Positions 9,198 to 17,296 of a DNA stretch of 64,000 nucleotides are shown here, piece by piece (the stretch's first letter is position 1; every line of letters starts with the position of its first letter). Source of the DNA: Pseudohalioglobus lutimaris (lineage in GTDB: Bacteria > Pseudomonadota > Gammaproteobacteria > Pseudomonadales > Halieaceae). A program made the translations under genes and the position numbers. The notes beneath the pieces are model-generated. The model was not told where the DNA came from, did no database searches, and was given only the letters and a program-made list of their open reading frames with translations. Location: contig NZ_PKUS01000008.1 in NCBI RefSeq assembly GCF_002866825.1, positions 124,001 through 188,000 of the forward strand. The letters are read 5' to 3'.

Positions 9198-11180
9198 TCA
9201 GCTGTCGATTATGGTGATCTTTTCAGCCACCAGTTCTGCCACATCGAATACCTTGCGCTCTTCGGTATGCTTGCTGCTGCTGGAGGTGAGCATCAGATTA
9301 CAGAATGAACAGGAAGTGGCGATTTTGTCAGCGCCTGTATCGAAGGCTTCCTGCATGCGCACATCACTGACGCGTGCTGTGCCGCCCTGTCCACCCCAGT
9401 AGTTGCCACCGCCGGCACCGCAGCAGAAGCTCTCTTTTTTGCTGCGTGGCATTTCGATCAGCTCGCCAACAGAGGCGATAACGTTGCGAGGCGCGTCGAC
9501 AATGTTGTTATGGCGAGCGAGGTAGCAGGGATCGTGGAAGGTTATCTTCTCGTCGCTTTTCGCAGCCATGACCAGTTTCCCCTGGGCCTGCAGGTCTTCA
9601 ATAAATACCGAGTGTGGAATGGTCTGCCAGTCAGCTCCCAACTCCGGATAGTAGCGGTCAAAGCTGTTGTAGCAGTGAGCGCACATGGTGATCACTTTCT
9701 GGATCTGCTTGTCTTTAAATTCCTCGATGTTGGTCTCGGCGATCTCCACGAACTGCATTTCATTGCCCATCATTTTCGCTGGATCGCCGGTGCAGCCCGC
9801 CTCCTCGAAAATACCGTAGGAGACACCAGCTGCCTCGAGTATTTTCACCATTGCCCGGGCAATTTCCTGAGCGCGCTCCTCGTAGGCGACGGAACAGCCT
9901 ATCCACAGTAGATACTCGGTTATGCCGGGTTGGAAAAATGGCACGTCCAGCCCTTTACGCCAATCCTCGGGGTTGGAGGCGGTGCCGACGAAGGGGTGCC
10001 CGCGCGATTCCAGATTGCGGTTGGCTGCGGCCATGGTCTCCGGCATTTCGGAGCGGTCCATCACGAAATGCCTGCGAAACTCAACGATAACCTCCGCCGG
10101 GTTGTTACTGACCGGGCATACTTCCACGCAGGCAGCGCAGGTGGTGCAGGCGAACATTGCCTCCTGCCCGAGAACATCTATCAGTGAGTCATCGTCGAAT
10201 TTATCCTCTTCCATGAATTCGGCGCATACGGCCATTACCCGCTTCGGCGACAGGTCCTTACCCGTTTGTGCTGCCGGGCAAACCTCGTGACAGCGCCCGC
10301 ACCACAGGCAGGCGGAAGCGTCCAGGAGGTTCTTCTGGGTGAGGTCTGCGAGCTTCGCCGCGCCGAAGCTCATCTCTTCCTCACCATCATCGTCTTCATC
10401 GAAGTCGAAGTTGATGGGGGGGAGGTTAATACCCGGCAGTTTGTGGGCGAAAGCGGAGTTGGTTGGCCCCAATAGCATATGAGAAAAAGGGCTATGGGCT
10501 ATCATGGCGATGAAAGCACAACCCATGAGGCCGTGAACCCACCACATGATCTGCATGCCGAGCATGCTGCCTTCTTCGCCAAAAGTCCTGGACAGAACAG
10601 CGCCTATGGCACTGCCCAGAAACTCGCCGTTGCCCGGGGAGACCTCGAAAGCAAGGCGGAAGCCTTCGGTGATAAAACCCGCTATGACTATTACCAGTAG
10701 AAACGCTTCCCCGCGCTCAAAGCCCGATCGGGTCTTGCCCCCTGCGGTGAGCCGGTCGGGCGGATTCAGGCGACGAATCAGGAAAAAAGCCACTCCTGTG
10801 AACAACAGGATGCCACCTACTTCCCTGCCGAGTTGCAGGAACAGGTAACCGAACCAGCCCTGGTACACATCGATGCCAACGAAATCCAGCATAAACACGG
10901 CGTGACCAAAGATGAGTAAAAGAGCACCTATAAACATGATGCCGTGGAAGCTGCCGGCTACAGGGCGCTGCTTCAGGCGGGATGTCATCAACCCGCGCTT
11001 GATAAAGGTTGCCGCATTGAAGCGTGCTCTGGCGCCATCCAGCGTAAGCTTTTCACCGAACCAGGGCCTGCCTTGTTCCACGCGTCGCAGGTATTTCCGC
11101 AGCCCCAGGTACAGGCTGTAGAGTGCGCCCAGCAGTAGTGCCGCGAGGATGAAGTAGTTGTAGGTTGGAATGATATCCAT
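9198..11180 (-). CDS. Membrane Fe-S oxidoreductase (HdrD/EtfD-like), probable ETF:quinone link
   Basis: A 660-residue protein. The N-terminal quarter has about five membrane helices resembling the nitrate reductase gamma subunit (for example FILAALLLGALYSLYLGL). Two 4Fe-4S clusters follow at about residues 290-301 (CLWCGRCHEVCP) and 343-355 (CTTCAACVEVCP). Two CCG domains of the heterodisulfide reductase type complete it (HDPCYLARHN and SFCCGAGGGNY). Relatives called EtfD take electrons from ETF and reduce quinone. It is the last gene of the minus-strand run that begins with an ETF alpha subunit, which supports that role for the acyl-CoA dehydrogenases of this island. It ends 29 bases from the convergent amidohydrolase gene. 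Confidence 0.88.
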   Translation of the reverse strand: MDIIPTYNYFILAALLLGALYSLYLGLRKYLRRVEQGRPWFGEKLTLDGARARFNAATFIKRGLMTSRLKQRPVAGSFHGIMFIGALLLIFGHAVFMLDFVGIDVYQGWFGYLFLQLGREVGGILLFTGVAFFLIRRLNPPDRLTAGGKTRSGFERGEAFLLVIVIAGFITEGFRLAFEVSPGNGEFLGSAIGAVLSRTFGEEGSMLGMQIMWWVHGLMGCAFIAMIAHSPFSHMLLGPTNSAFAHKLPGINLPPINFDFDEDDDGEEEMSFGAAKLADLTQKNLLDASACLWCGRCHEVCPAAQTGKDLSPKRVMAVCAEFMEEDKFDDDSLIDVLGQEAMFACTTCAACVEVCPVSNNPAEVIVEFRRHFVMDRSEMPETMAAANRNLESRGHPFVGTASNPEDWRKGLDVPFFQPGITEYLLWIGCSVAYEERAQEIARAMVKILEAAGVSYGIFEEAGCTGDPAKMMGNEMQFVEIAETNIEEFKDKQIQKVITMCAHCYNSFDRYYPELGADWQTIPHSVFIEDLQAQGKLVMAAKSDEKITFHDPCYLARHNNIVDAPRNVIASVGELIEMPRSKKESFCCGAGGGNYWGGQGGTARVSDVRMQEAFDTGADKIATSCSFCNLMLTSSSSKHTEERKVFDVAELVAEKITIIDS

Positions 11181-11293
11181 CGTAAGCTATGCCTTGTTGG
11201 AGAACTGGCGCCTGCGGGGTGAGACTGAACCGCCACATCAGCGTGGCTCCAGTTTACTTACATTAAGCCCCCGGTCCAGAGGGGACACAGGAT

Positions 11294-11314
11294 GCCCCGG
11301 GGTTGCCCCGGGGC
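11294..11314. repeat. Perfect 9-bp GC stem-loop after the thiolase-like gene
   Basis: GCCCCGGGG at 11294-11302 and CCCCGGGGC at 11306-11314 form a perfect 9-bp stem with a 3-base loop. It lies just downstream of the thiolase-like stop on the minus strand, between that gene and the Fe-S oxidoreductase gene. No U-run follows, so it is more likely an mRNA-stabilising or partial-termination hairpin than a standard intrinsic terminator. Confidence 0.5.
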
Positions 11315-11329
11315 GTGTATGCCGTCGCG

Positions 11330-12523
11330 CTACCTTTTGAGTATTGCTGCAGTTGCGTTTCCGCCCAGGCCCAGAGTCTGGGCGAGGCCGACTTTTGCAT
11401 CCGGCACCTGCCGCCCGCCCGCCTGTCCGCGCAACTGCCAGGTGAGCTCGGCGATCTGGAATACGCCCATTGCCGTAGTGGCCTCACCAAATGAAACGAA
11501 TCCGCCGGAGGGGTTGATTGGCATGCTTCCTGTGGGCGTGGTCTCCCCGGCCATCAGCAGTCGCTCCGATTCGCCCGGTTTGCACAGTCCCCATTCTTCG
11601 GGGAAGGCCAGTTCGTAGTAACAGGTATTGTCCTGTAACTCGGTAAAGCTGATGTCCCCGGGGCCGATGGCGGACCTTTCGAAGGCACTTGTTACCGCGT
11701 TCTGCGCTTCAGTATGCAGATTGGGGCAGTCGGTTATCGGGTCTGCAAGCCCTCGCGGCAGCATGTCATCAAAGGTCATGGTGGCGACGGTGCTGGTGGC
11801 GACGGTGATGGGCTTGCTGGTGAATTGTCTGGCCACTTCCGCAGAACAGATAATCGCGGCGGCGGCACCATTGGATACCGGGCAAATCTGGAACAGCCGC
11901 AATGGATTGCTGACGTAAGGCGAGTTCATAACATCTTCCAGACTGATCGCTTTCTGGAATCGCGCGTTGGGATTGTGTACCGAACACTGCCGGGCCTTGA
12001 CCGCCACCTGCGAGAACTGCTCCTCGGTAGTGCCGTACTCAAACATACGGCGGCGGGCCAGCGTAGACCAGAAAGACGGCCCGGGCATGCCGATACAGCG
12101 CTGGCGCAGGAACTCCGGGTCGGTGGCCTCCTCAACACCGGAGGTCTGGATCATCCCCTTGGGCATGACTTCGCCACCGACTACCAGCATGATGTCGTAA
12201 ACGCCGCCGGCAACCATGGAATAGCCCACGTTGAACGCGTTGCCTCCGGCCGCGCAACCCGCTGACATATTGTAGACCGGGACGCCTGTGGATCCCAGGT
12301 CTTCCACCACGTCATTGCCATTGAGCCCCCAGCCCTTGCCGCCAGAAAATCGGGAGCTGGCCGCGGCAACGGCCTGTATCTGTTTCCATTTGACCCCCGC
12401 ATCTTTCAGTGCGGCATCAACCGCAGTGCGGCACAGTTCGCCAACGGATTTGGTTCCGACGATGTCATCTCCGGTCTTTCCGAAGCGGTGCATTCCCACA
12501 CCGATTACTGCAACTTCGCGCAT
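11330..12523 (-). CDS. Thiolase-like protein (SCP-x type), second copy
   Basis: A 397-residue thiolase-fold protein. The nucleophile cysteine is present (NMSAGCAAGGNAF, Cys90), but the loop that usually carries the catalytic His reads NPSGGFVSFGEATTAMG, with Glu where GHP is expected, and the last catalytic Cys is also not evident (QTLGLGGNATA). It is therefore degenerate in the opposite way to the copy at 2854. It lies 21 bases after a DUF35 gene in the same direction and should pair with that protein. An acyl-CoA C-C cleaving or acyl-binding role is inferred; ordinary thiolysis is uncertain. Confidence 0.87.
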   Translation of the reverse strand: MREVAVIGVGMHRFGKTGDDIVGTKSVGELCRTAVDAALKDAGVKWKQIQAVAAASSRFSGGKGWGLNGNDVVEDLGSTGVPVYNMSAGCAAGGNAFNVGYSMVAGGVYDIMLVVGGEVMPKGMIQTSGVEEATDPEFLRQRCIGMPGPSFWSTLARRRMFEYGTTEEQFSQVAVKARQCSVHNPNARFQKAISLEDVMNSPYVSNPLRLFQICPVSNGAAAAIICSAEVARQFTSKPITVATSTVATMTFDDMLPRGLADPITDCPNLHTEAQNAVTSAFERSAIGPGDISFTELQDNTCYYELAFPEEWGLCKPGESERLLMAGETTPTGSMPINPSGGFVSFGEATTAMGVFQIAELTWQLRGQAGGRQVPDAKVGLAQTLGLGGNATAAILKR

Positions 12524-12544
12524 GTTGTGCTCTCCTCGTCAGAT

Positions 12545-12961
12545 TTAGATCTGCTTGAACTTCCAGGTAGTTAAGGCTTTGCCGTCTTCGTGGTAAAGGG
12601 TGTCGATGATCAGTTGGACCTGGGCATCAACCTTGACTTCCTCGGGTTTCTCTACCATCTGCGCAATCAGGCGCAGGCCGCAATCCAGGTCCACAACGCC
12701 CATCACATAGGGTACGAAGGGTTGATCGAACTTGTGCGGGGGCGGGGGAGGGAAGTCAGCAACGGAATAGCTCCAAAGAACACCTTTGCCGCCGAAGTCG
12801 AAATCCTCCATGTTTGAATCATCGCAGTCTGGATTGTGGCAGGCTGCGGACCTGGGGAAATAAGGGGTCTGACAGTTGCTGCATTTTGATCCATGCAATA
12901 CCGCCACACCGTTTTCCTCGCTGAACAAGCCTTCTACGCAGGGGACTCTTTCTTCAGACAT
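12545..12961 (-). CDS. Zn-ribbon/OB-fold DUF35 protein, second copy
   Basis: A 138-residue protein with an N-terminal zinc ribbon (CSNCQTP and CHNPDCDDS; the second knuckle is C-x4-C rather than C-x2-C) and an OB fold from about residue 55 (GGKGVLWSYSVADFPPPPP). As in the plus-strand copy it is adjacent to a thiolase-like gene, but here the DUF35 gene comes first. Its expected role is the acyl-CoA-binding subunit of a thiolase-like/DUF35 complex. It lies 52 bases after the ETF alpha gene, with a GC hairpin in between. Confidence 0.88.
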   Translation of the reverse strand: MSEERVPCVEGLFSEENGVAVLHGSKCSNCQTPYFPRSAACHNPDCDDSNMEDFDFGGKGVLWSYSVADFPPPPPHKFDQPFVPYVMGVVDLDCGLRLIAQMVEKPEEVKVDAQVQLIIDTLYHEDGKALTTWKFKQI

Positions 12962-12983
12962 TGATAACCACTCCTGTTGTGTG

Positions 12984-13007
12984 CGGGCCGCCGCTACAGT
13001 CGGCCCG
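12984..13007. repeat. 7-bp GC stem-loop between the ETF alpha and DUF35 genes
   Basis: CGGGCCG (12984-12990) and CGGCCCG (13001-13007) flank a 10-base loop immediately after the stop of the ETF alpha gene on the minus strand. There is no U-run. It may tune the relative expression of the genes in this operon. Confidence 0.35.
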
Positions 13008-13013
13008 TGCGAT

Positions 13014-13976
13014 TTATGCTTTTGCAGCTTTGATAACTTCGGGCAGGATCTCTACACAGTCGCCGACAATGCCATAGCGTGCATAGCGGAAGATCGATGC
13101 GTCCGGGTCCTTGTTGATGGCGACAATGGTCTTCGCTGCGGAGCAGCCGGCCATGTGCTGGCTGGCCCCTGATATTCCTGCCGCGAGATAAAGACCCGGT
13201 CGGGTGATTTTTCCGGTAAGGCCGACCTGGTGAGAAGAATCCACCCAGCCGTCGTCGACGATTGCGCGGCTGGCACCCGGAAGGCCACCCAGCGCTGCCG
13301 CCAGCTCCTTAATGAGAGTATAGTTTTCGGCGGCGCCCAGCCCGCGCCCGCCGGACACTACAACGTCGGCGTCCTCCAGCCTCGGGCCCTCAGTTCTGGG
13401 CGACTCGGTGATCTTGAAGCGTTCATCGGTGGCGCTCAGGTCGATACTGAAGGTACGGTTATCGGGGCTGCCAGGCTGTGCAGCTGCCTCGGCGACCACG
13501 GTTGTCGTAACGACCGAAACGACGTTGGCTGGACCGCTCAATTGGTAAACACGGTGTGTGTCTCCACCAAATGCCGTGGCCGTCACCTCGAGGCCGTGAT
13601 CATTGGTGCGGAGATCGAAAGCGTTAGTGACTATGGGCATGCCAAGGCGTCCGGCCAGCCTCGGTGCGATCAGTCGCGCACTGACGCTCTGGTTGAACAG
13701 GATGGTTTGCGGGCTTGTCTGCTGACAGTACTGTGCCATTGCTTCAACCAGGCAGTCAGGCCCGAACTGCTGCAGCTTTTCGTCACTGACCCTGTCGATG
13801 TGCGCTACACCATATTTCGCCGCGATGTCATTGGCTGAATCTGCCGCCGCACCAATCACCAGCCAGTTTAATTCGACAGCTTTGCTGTTGCTGAGTTTGT
13901 GCGCCAGAGACAGTGCTTCCTCGGTGCCGCCCTCTATCGTGTTACCCCATGTGCACAACACTACGCTCATCTTCAA
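13014..13976 (-). CDS. etfA: Electron transfer flavoprotein alpha subunit
   Basis: A 320-residue protein of usual length for EtfA. The C-terminal FAD domain is well conserved ([20 protein letters not shown], then [21 protein letters not shown]). The N-terminal domain (from [10 protein letters not shown] to about residue 190) is more divergent. ETF carries electrons from acyl-CoA dehydrogenases to the respiratory chain. No beta subunit gene is adjacent or elsewhere in the window, which is unusual because etfB and etfA are normally paired. It heads a minus-strand operon with DUF35, thiolase-like and membrane Fe-S oxidoreductase genes. Confidence 0.92.
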   Translation of the reverse strand: MKMSVVLCTWGNTIEGGTEEALSLAHKLSNSKAVELNWLVIGAAADSANDIAAKYGVAHIDRVSDEKLQQFGPDCLVEAMAQYCQQTSPQTILFNQSVSARLIAPRLAGRLGMPIVTNAFDLRTNDHGLEVTATAFGGDTHRVYQLSGPANVVSVVTTTVVAEAAAQPGSPDNRTFSIDLSATDERFKITESPRTEGPRLEDADVVVSGGRGLGAAENYTLIKELAAALGGLPGASRAIVDDGWVDSSHQVGLTGKITRPGLYLAAGISGASQHMAGCSAAKTIVAINKDPDASIFRYARYGIVGDCVEILPEVIKAAKA

Positions 13977-14339
13977 AGGTCCTTGCCAGGTGATTTTGCA
14001 TTCAGTCTAAAGGCAAAGTAATGCGCCCTCCATAGCGCAGCAGATCATATCCGGCCTACAGGATTTCATTTTTGGACATTCCCTCACTTCCGCTTCCGAA
14101 GGTGGGCTTCAGGAACGTGTTTTTCACAGGGAAAATAAGATTAAATGCTTATAATACAGATAGATAGGGTGTTCTCTGCAGGCTCGTAAGGCTGCCCGGG
14201 GTGAAATTGCCGGGGCCTTGGATTTGGGTATATGATGGTTTCGACATCGCCGCTTTAGCGTCACGTTGGCCTAGCGGTAAATTTTGGTTGGACCGAATTC
14301 AAGTCGCCAAACCCGTTTCAGGATCAAGAGGAAATAGTC
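13977..14339. other. Divergent intergenic region with leader
   Basis: The 363 bases between the divergent ETF alpha and amidohydrolase-2 genes hold no credible coding sequence. The left part is AT-richer, with a perfect TATAAT at 14150-14155. The right part would be a leader of about 178 bases ending in a GAGGAA ribosome site before ATG 14340. Promoters for both directions must lie here. Confidence 0.6.
14123..14155 (+). promoter_or_regulatory. Candidate sigma70 promoter
   Basis: TATAAT at 14150-14155 is a perfect -10 box, preceded by a TG pair at 14146-14147 that may act as an extended -10. The best -35-like match, TTCACA at 14123-14128, is 21 bases upstream, longer than the usual 17. It points toward the amidohydrolase-2 gene. 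Confidence 0.4.
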
Positions 14340-15308
14340 ATGGCTGAGCAGGATTATTTTGTAGCACTCACGGAATTCCATTTCATGAATCCCCAGACAA
14401 TGTCGGAGATTGATTACTTCCCGCAAATGCACCGCTTTGGCGAAAGTGTTAGCGGTGTGTTGAAGGCCTGGGCAGGACGCAGCCTGGATGATGAATGGCC
14501 TTCACCAACGGCGGAGGCGCTGATTCAATACATGGACGAAGCAGGCTGCGACGTGGCTTTCTGTCTGCGTGAGCCAATGATGGACATCTCCGGCGGCACG
14601 GTCTCCATGTCTACCAACGGCTTTATGATGCAGCAGATCGCCCCGTATCCGGAGCGTATGTATCTGGAGGCGAACTGCGGACCCATTATTAAGCGTGGAC
14701 TGGATAACGCGATCTGGGAGATGGAATACCTGGTCAAGGAGCGCGATGCCAAGCTGTGCAAGATCTACCAGCCTGAAGATGACGGGCCGATCAACGACCG
14801 GCGCCTCTGGCCCTATTACGAAAAGGCACAGGAGCTTGGCGTGCCGTTGACTATTCACACCGGTGCGGCCTATGTAAATCCGCAGCCAGGCAGTCATTGT
14901 GAAGTGCGTCAACTTGACGACGTGCTTCTGGATTTCCCTGACCTGAACATCATTGCCTATCACGCGGGCTGGCCCAACACTGAGGAACTGATCGGGTTGT
15001 GTGGCAAGCACAAGAACCTCTACATGAGCATCTCCGGCATCATTGGCTGGTACGAGCGTGCGCCCTACCGAGGGTATCACGCCATTGGTACCGCGCTGCA
15101 GTGGATGCCTTCCGAGCAGATTGTGCTTGGCTTCGACCTGCCCTTCGATGACCTGCCGCGCGTGGTAGATTACATTCGCAACTTCGACATGCCGGAAGAG
15201 TTGCAGAAGAACTGGGGCTACCAGCAATTGAGCAATGCGGACAAGGCCAACATCCTGGGCCTGAACCTGGCGAGGCTTACGGGTATTGAACCCACCAAGC
15301 GAGTCTAA
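14340..15308 (+). CDS. Amidohydrolase family 2 metal-dependent hydrolase or decarboxylase
   Basis: A 322-residue TIM-barrel protein of the ACMSD-like amidohydrolase-2 family. The first metal motif is ExH (Glu12, His14), followed by His173 (LTIHTGAAY), His208 (IIAYHAGWPN) and the catalytic Asp266 (VLGFDLPFDD). Relatives decarboxylate aromatic acids or hydrolyse C-C or C-N bonds; the substrate here is unknown. It heads a plus-strand run with a small conserved protein and an acyl-CoA synthetase. ATG 14340 has a GAGGAA site upstream. No secretion signal is seen. Confidence 0.88.
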   Translation: MAEQDYFVALTEFHFMNPQTMSEIDYFPQMHRFGESVSGVLKAWAGRSLDDEWPSPTAEALIQYMDEAGCDVAFCLREPMMDISGGTVSMSTNGFMMQQIAPYPERMYLEANCGPIIKRGLDNAIWEMEYLVKERDAKLCKIYQPEDDGPINDRRLWPYYEKAQELGVPLTIHTGAAYVNPQPGSHCEVRQLDDVLLDFPDLNIIAYHAGWPNTEELIGLCGKHKNLYMSISGIIGWYERAPYRGYHAIGTALQWMPSEQIVLGFDLPFDDLPRVVDYIRNFDMPEELQKNWGYQQLSNADKANILGLNLARLTGIEPTKRV

Positions 15309-15337
15309 ATAATTGTAACGAGGTTAGTGAGACAAAG

Positions 15338-15646
15338 ATGGCCGAATTAAAAGCGGGAACGCGAATGAAGAGCGCTGTGTGCGCCACGGAAGTCATGGTG
15401 ATAGCAGCACCAGCGGGTAGTCTCGACATCACCTGCGGTGGTGCTGCGATGGTGGGTAGCGCTGAGGAAGCCGGGGGCGGGTCAGTCGATGCGGCGTTTG
15501 CCGAGGGCACCCTGCTCGGCAAGCGGTATGTCAACCAGGCGGGCGACCTGGAGTTGCTGTGCGTTAAACCTGGGGATGGGTCACTGGCCCTTGACGGAGA
15601 GACACTGGTATTGAAAGAAGCCAAGGCCTTGCCTTCCTCAGACTGA
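15338..15646 (+). CDS. Small conserved protein of unknown function
   Basis: A 102-residue soluble protein. It has three cysteines (KSAVCATEV, DITCGG, ELLCVKPG) in a beta-rich context, which might form a small metal or redox site, but no catalytic motif is recognised. It lies 29 bases after the amidohydrolase-2 gene and 84 bases before the acyl-CoA synthetase gene, all in one direction, which suggests a helper role in the same step. I recall similar small proteins next to acyl-CoA synthetases in other bacteria, but cannot name a family. Confidence 0.75.
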   Translation: MAELKAGTRMKSAVCATEVMVIAAPAGSLDITCGGAAMVGSAEEAGGGSVDAAFAEGTLLGKRYVNQAGDLELLCVKPGDGSLALDGETLVLKEAKALPSSD

Positions 15647-15730
15647 TCAACTGTGGGCGACGCGATATGCGGCGGGTCTGACGCGCACGCTGCTACCGTC
15701 TCGTCCCGTCTTTAAGCCGGGATTTATGCA

Positions 15731-17227
15731 ATGAACGTAATGATGCTGCTGGAGATGGCGTCGCAGGGTTTTGGTGACCGTGTGGCTTTCACCAACGGGG
15801 ATGATTCACTCACTTATCAGGAATTGTTTGACGCCGCCGGCGCAGCCGCCGCTGAAATAAAGAAGTCCGGATGTGATTATGTAGCGATGCTGGATGTCAG
15901 TAGCCTGGCGATGCCGGTTGCACTGTTCGCCAGCGCCTGGGCAGGCGTTCCCTATGTGCCCATCAATTACCGATTGACTGGCCACGAGATCAAGGGTCTG
16001 CTGGCGCGGGTTGAGCCCTGCATGTTGATTACTGAGTCTGACCGGGCAAAGGATTTCAGTGGCCACGATGAGGTAAGTGTCTGTACCCGCGATGACTTTC
16101 TGGCCACGGCGCGCAATGGCGACCCGTTGCAAGAGCCCTGGTCGATGGAGCAGGAAGATACCGGTGTGCTGCTTTTCACCAGCGGCACTACCGGGGCGCC
16201 CAAAGCGGCCGTGTTGCGACAGAAACATCTCGTTTCCTACATTCTGGGCTCGGTGGAGTTCATGTCCGCAGGGGAAGACGATGCCGCGTTGGGGTGTGTT
16301 CCCCCCTATCATATTGCCGGAATATCTGCGGTAATCAGCTCGGTCTATTCGGGTCGTCGTATGGTGCAGTTGCCCAATTTTGACGCCGCAGACTGGATTG
16401 CGCTGGTTAACGAGGAGAAGATTACCAACGCGTTTGTTGTGCCCACTATGCTCGCGCGTATTGTCGAGGCAGTAGCCGACGACCCCGGTATGGAGATGCC
16501 CAGCCTGAAGGCGCTGGCCTATGGCGGCGGCAAGATGCCGCTGTCGGTGATCGAACGCGCCATGCAGTTATTTCCCAATGCCGATTTTACCAACGCCTAC
16601 GGGCTCACGGAAACGAGCTCAACTATCGCCGTGCTCGGTCCGCAGGATCACCGTGATGCCGCCGCCAGTAAGGATGAGGCGGTGCGCCGCAGGCTGGTCT
16701 CGGTGGGCCGCCCGTTGCCCGGGGTAGAGGTCGAAATACGTGACGAGGAGGGCAAGCCACTGCCCGCTGGTTCCCGCGGAGAGATTTATGTGCGCGGTGA
16801 GCAGGTATCCGGTGAATATGTAGGTCGTGGTAGCCTGCTCGATAGCGCGGGCTGGTTTCCCACTCGCGATGCAGGTTCCATTGATGAAGAGGGTTTCCTG
16901 TTCCTCGAGGGCCGGGCTGACGATGTGATTGTGCGCGGTGGGGAGAATATGTCTCCCGGAGAGATAGAGGATCTGCTGCTAGAGCACGATGCCGTCGCTG
17001 ACGTGGCGGTGGTCGGTGTAGCGGATGAACAGTGGGGTGAAGCCGTTGCCGCGGCCATTGTCCTTAAAGACGGCCACACTGGGGATATCCCGGCCCTGCA
17101 GGCCTGGGTCAGGGATAGAATGCGCAGTTCGCGGGTGCCGCAGCTGATTGAATTCTGGAATGAGTTACCCTATAACGAAACGGGCAAGCTGCTGCGCCGG
17201 GAGGTTAAGGCCAGGCTGGGCTCCTGA
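15731..17227 (+). CDS. Acyl-CoA synthetase (AMP-dependent synthetase/ligase)
   Basis: A 498-residue adenylate-forming enzyme that would activate a carboxylic acid to its CoA thioester with ATP. The P-loop (LFTSGTTGAPKAAV), the A5 motif (NAYGLTETSS), the hinge region (GRADDVIVRGGENMSPGEIE) and the C-terminal catalytic lysine motif (NETGKLLRRE) are all present, so it appears fully functional. It is the only ATP-dependent CoA ligase in the window and is the likely entry point that charges the substrate before the CoA-transferases spread the CoA. It sits just upstream of the AraC-type regulator. Confidence 0.93.
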   Translation: MNVMMLLEMASQGFGDRVAFTNGDDSLTYQELFDAAGAAAAEIKKSGCDYVAMLDVSSLAMPVALFASAWAGVPYVPINYRLTGHEIKGLLARVEPCMLITESDRAKDFSGHDEVSVCTRDDFLATARNGDPLQEPWSMEQEDTGVLLFTSGTTGAPKAAVLRQKHLVSYILGSVEFMSAGEDDAALGCVPPYHIAGISAVISSVYSGRRMVQLPNFDAADWIALVNEEKITNAFVVPTMLARIVEAVADDPGMEMPSLKALAYGGGKMPLSVIERAMQLFPNADFTNAYGLTETSSTIAVLGPQDHRDAAASKDEAVRRRLVSVGRPLPGVEVEIRDEEGKPLPAGSRGEIYVRGEQVSGEYVGRGSLLDSAGWFPTRDAGSIDEEGFLFLEGRADDVIVRGGENMSPGEIEDLLLEHDAVADVAVVGVADEQWGEAVAAAIVLKDGHTGDIPALQAWVRDRMRSSRVPQLIEFWNELPYNETGKLLRREVKARLGS

Positions 17228-17296
17228 CCCGGTGTCCTGGAAAAGCCTTTGGAATATTTTCCTGACCGCCTGATTTTCATATAGAATTTCACGACT

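Noticed and set aside
14262-14330. tRNA-like pieces (a D-loop-like GGCCTAGCGGTA and a T-loop-like TTCAAGTC) before the amidohydrolase-2 gene
   Set aside because: The acceptor ends do not pair and no anticodon arm can be drawn. At most a remnant or coincidence.
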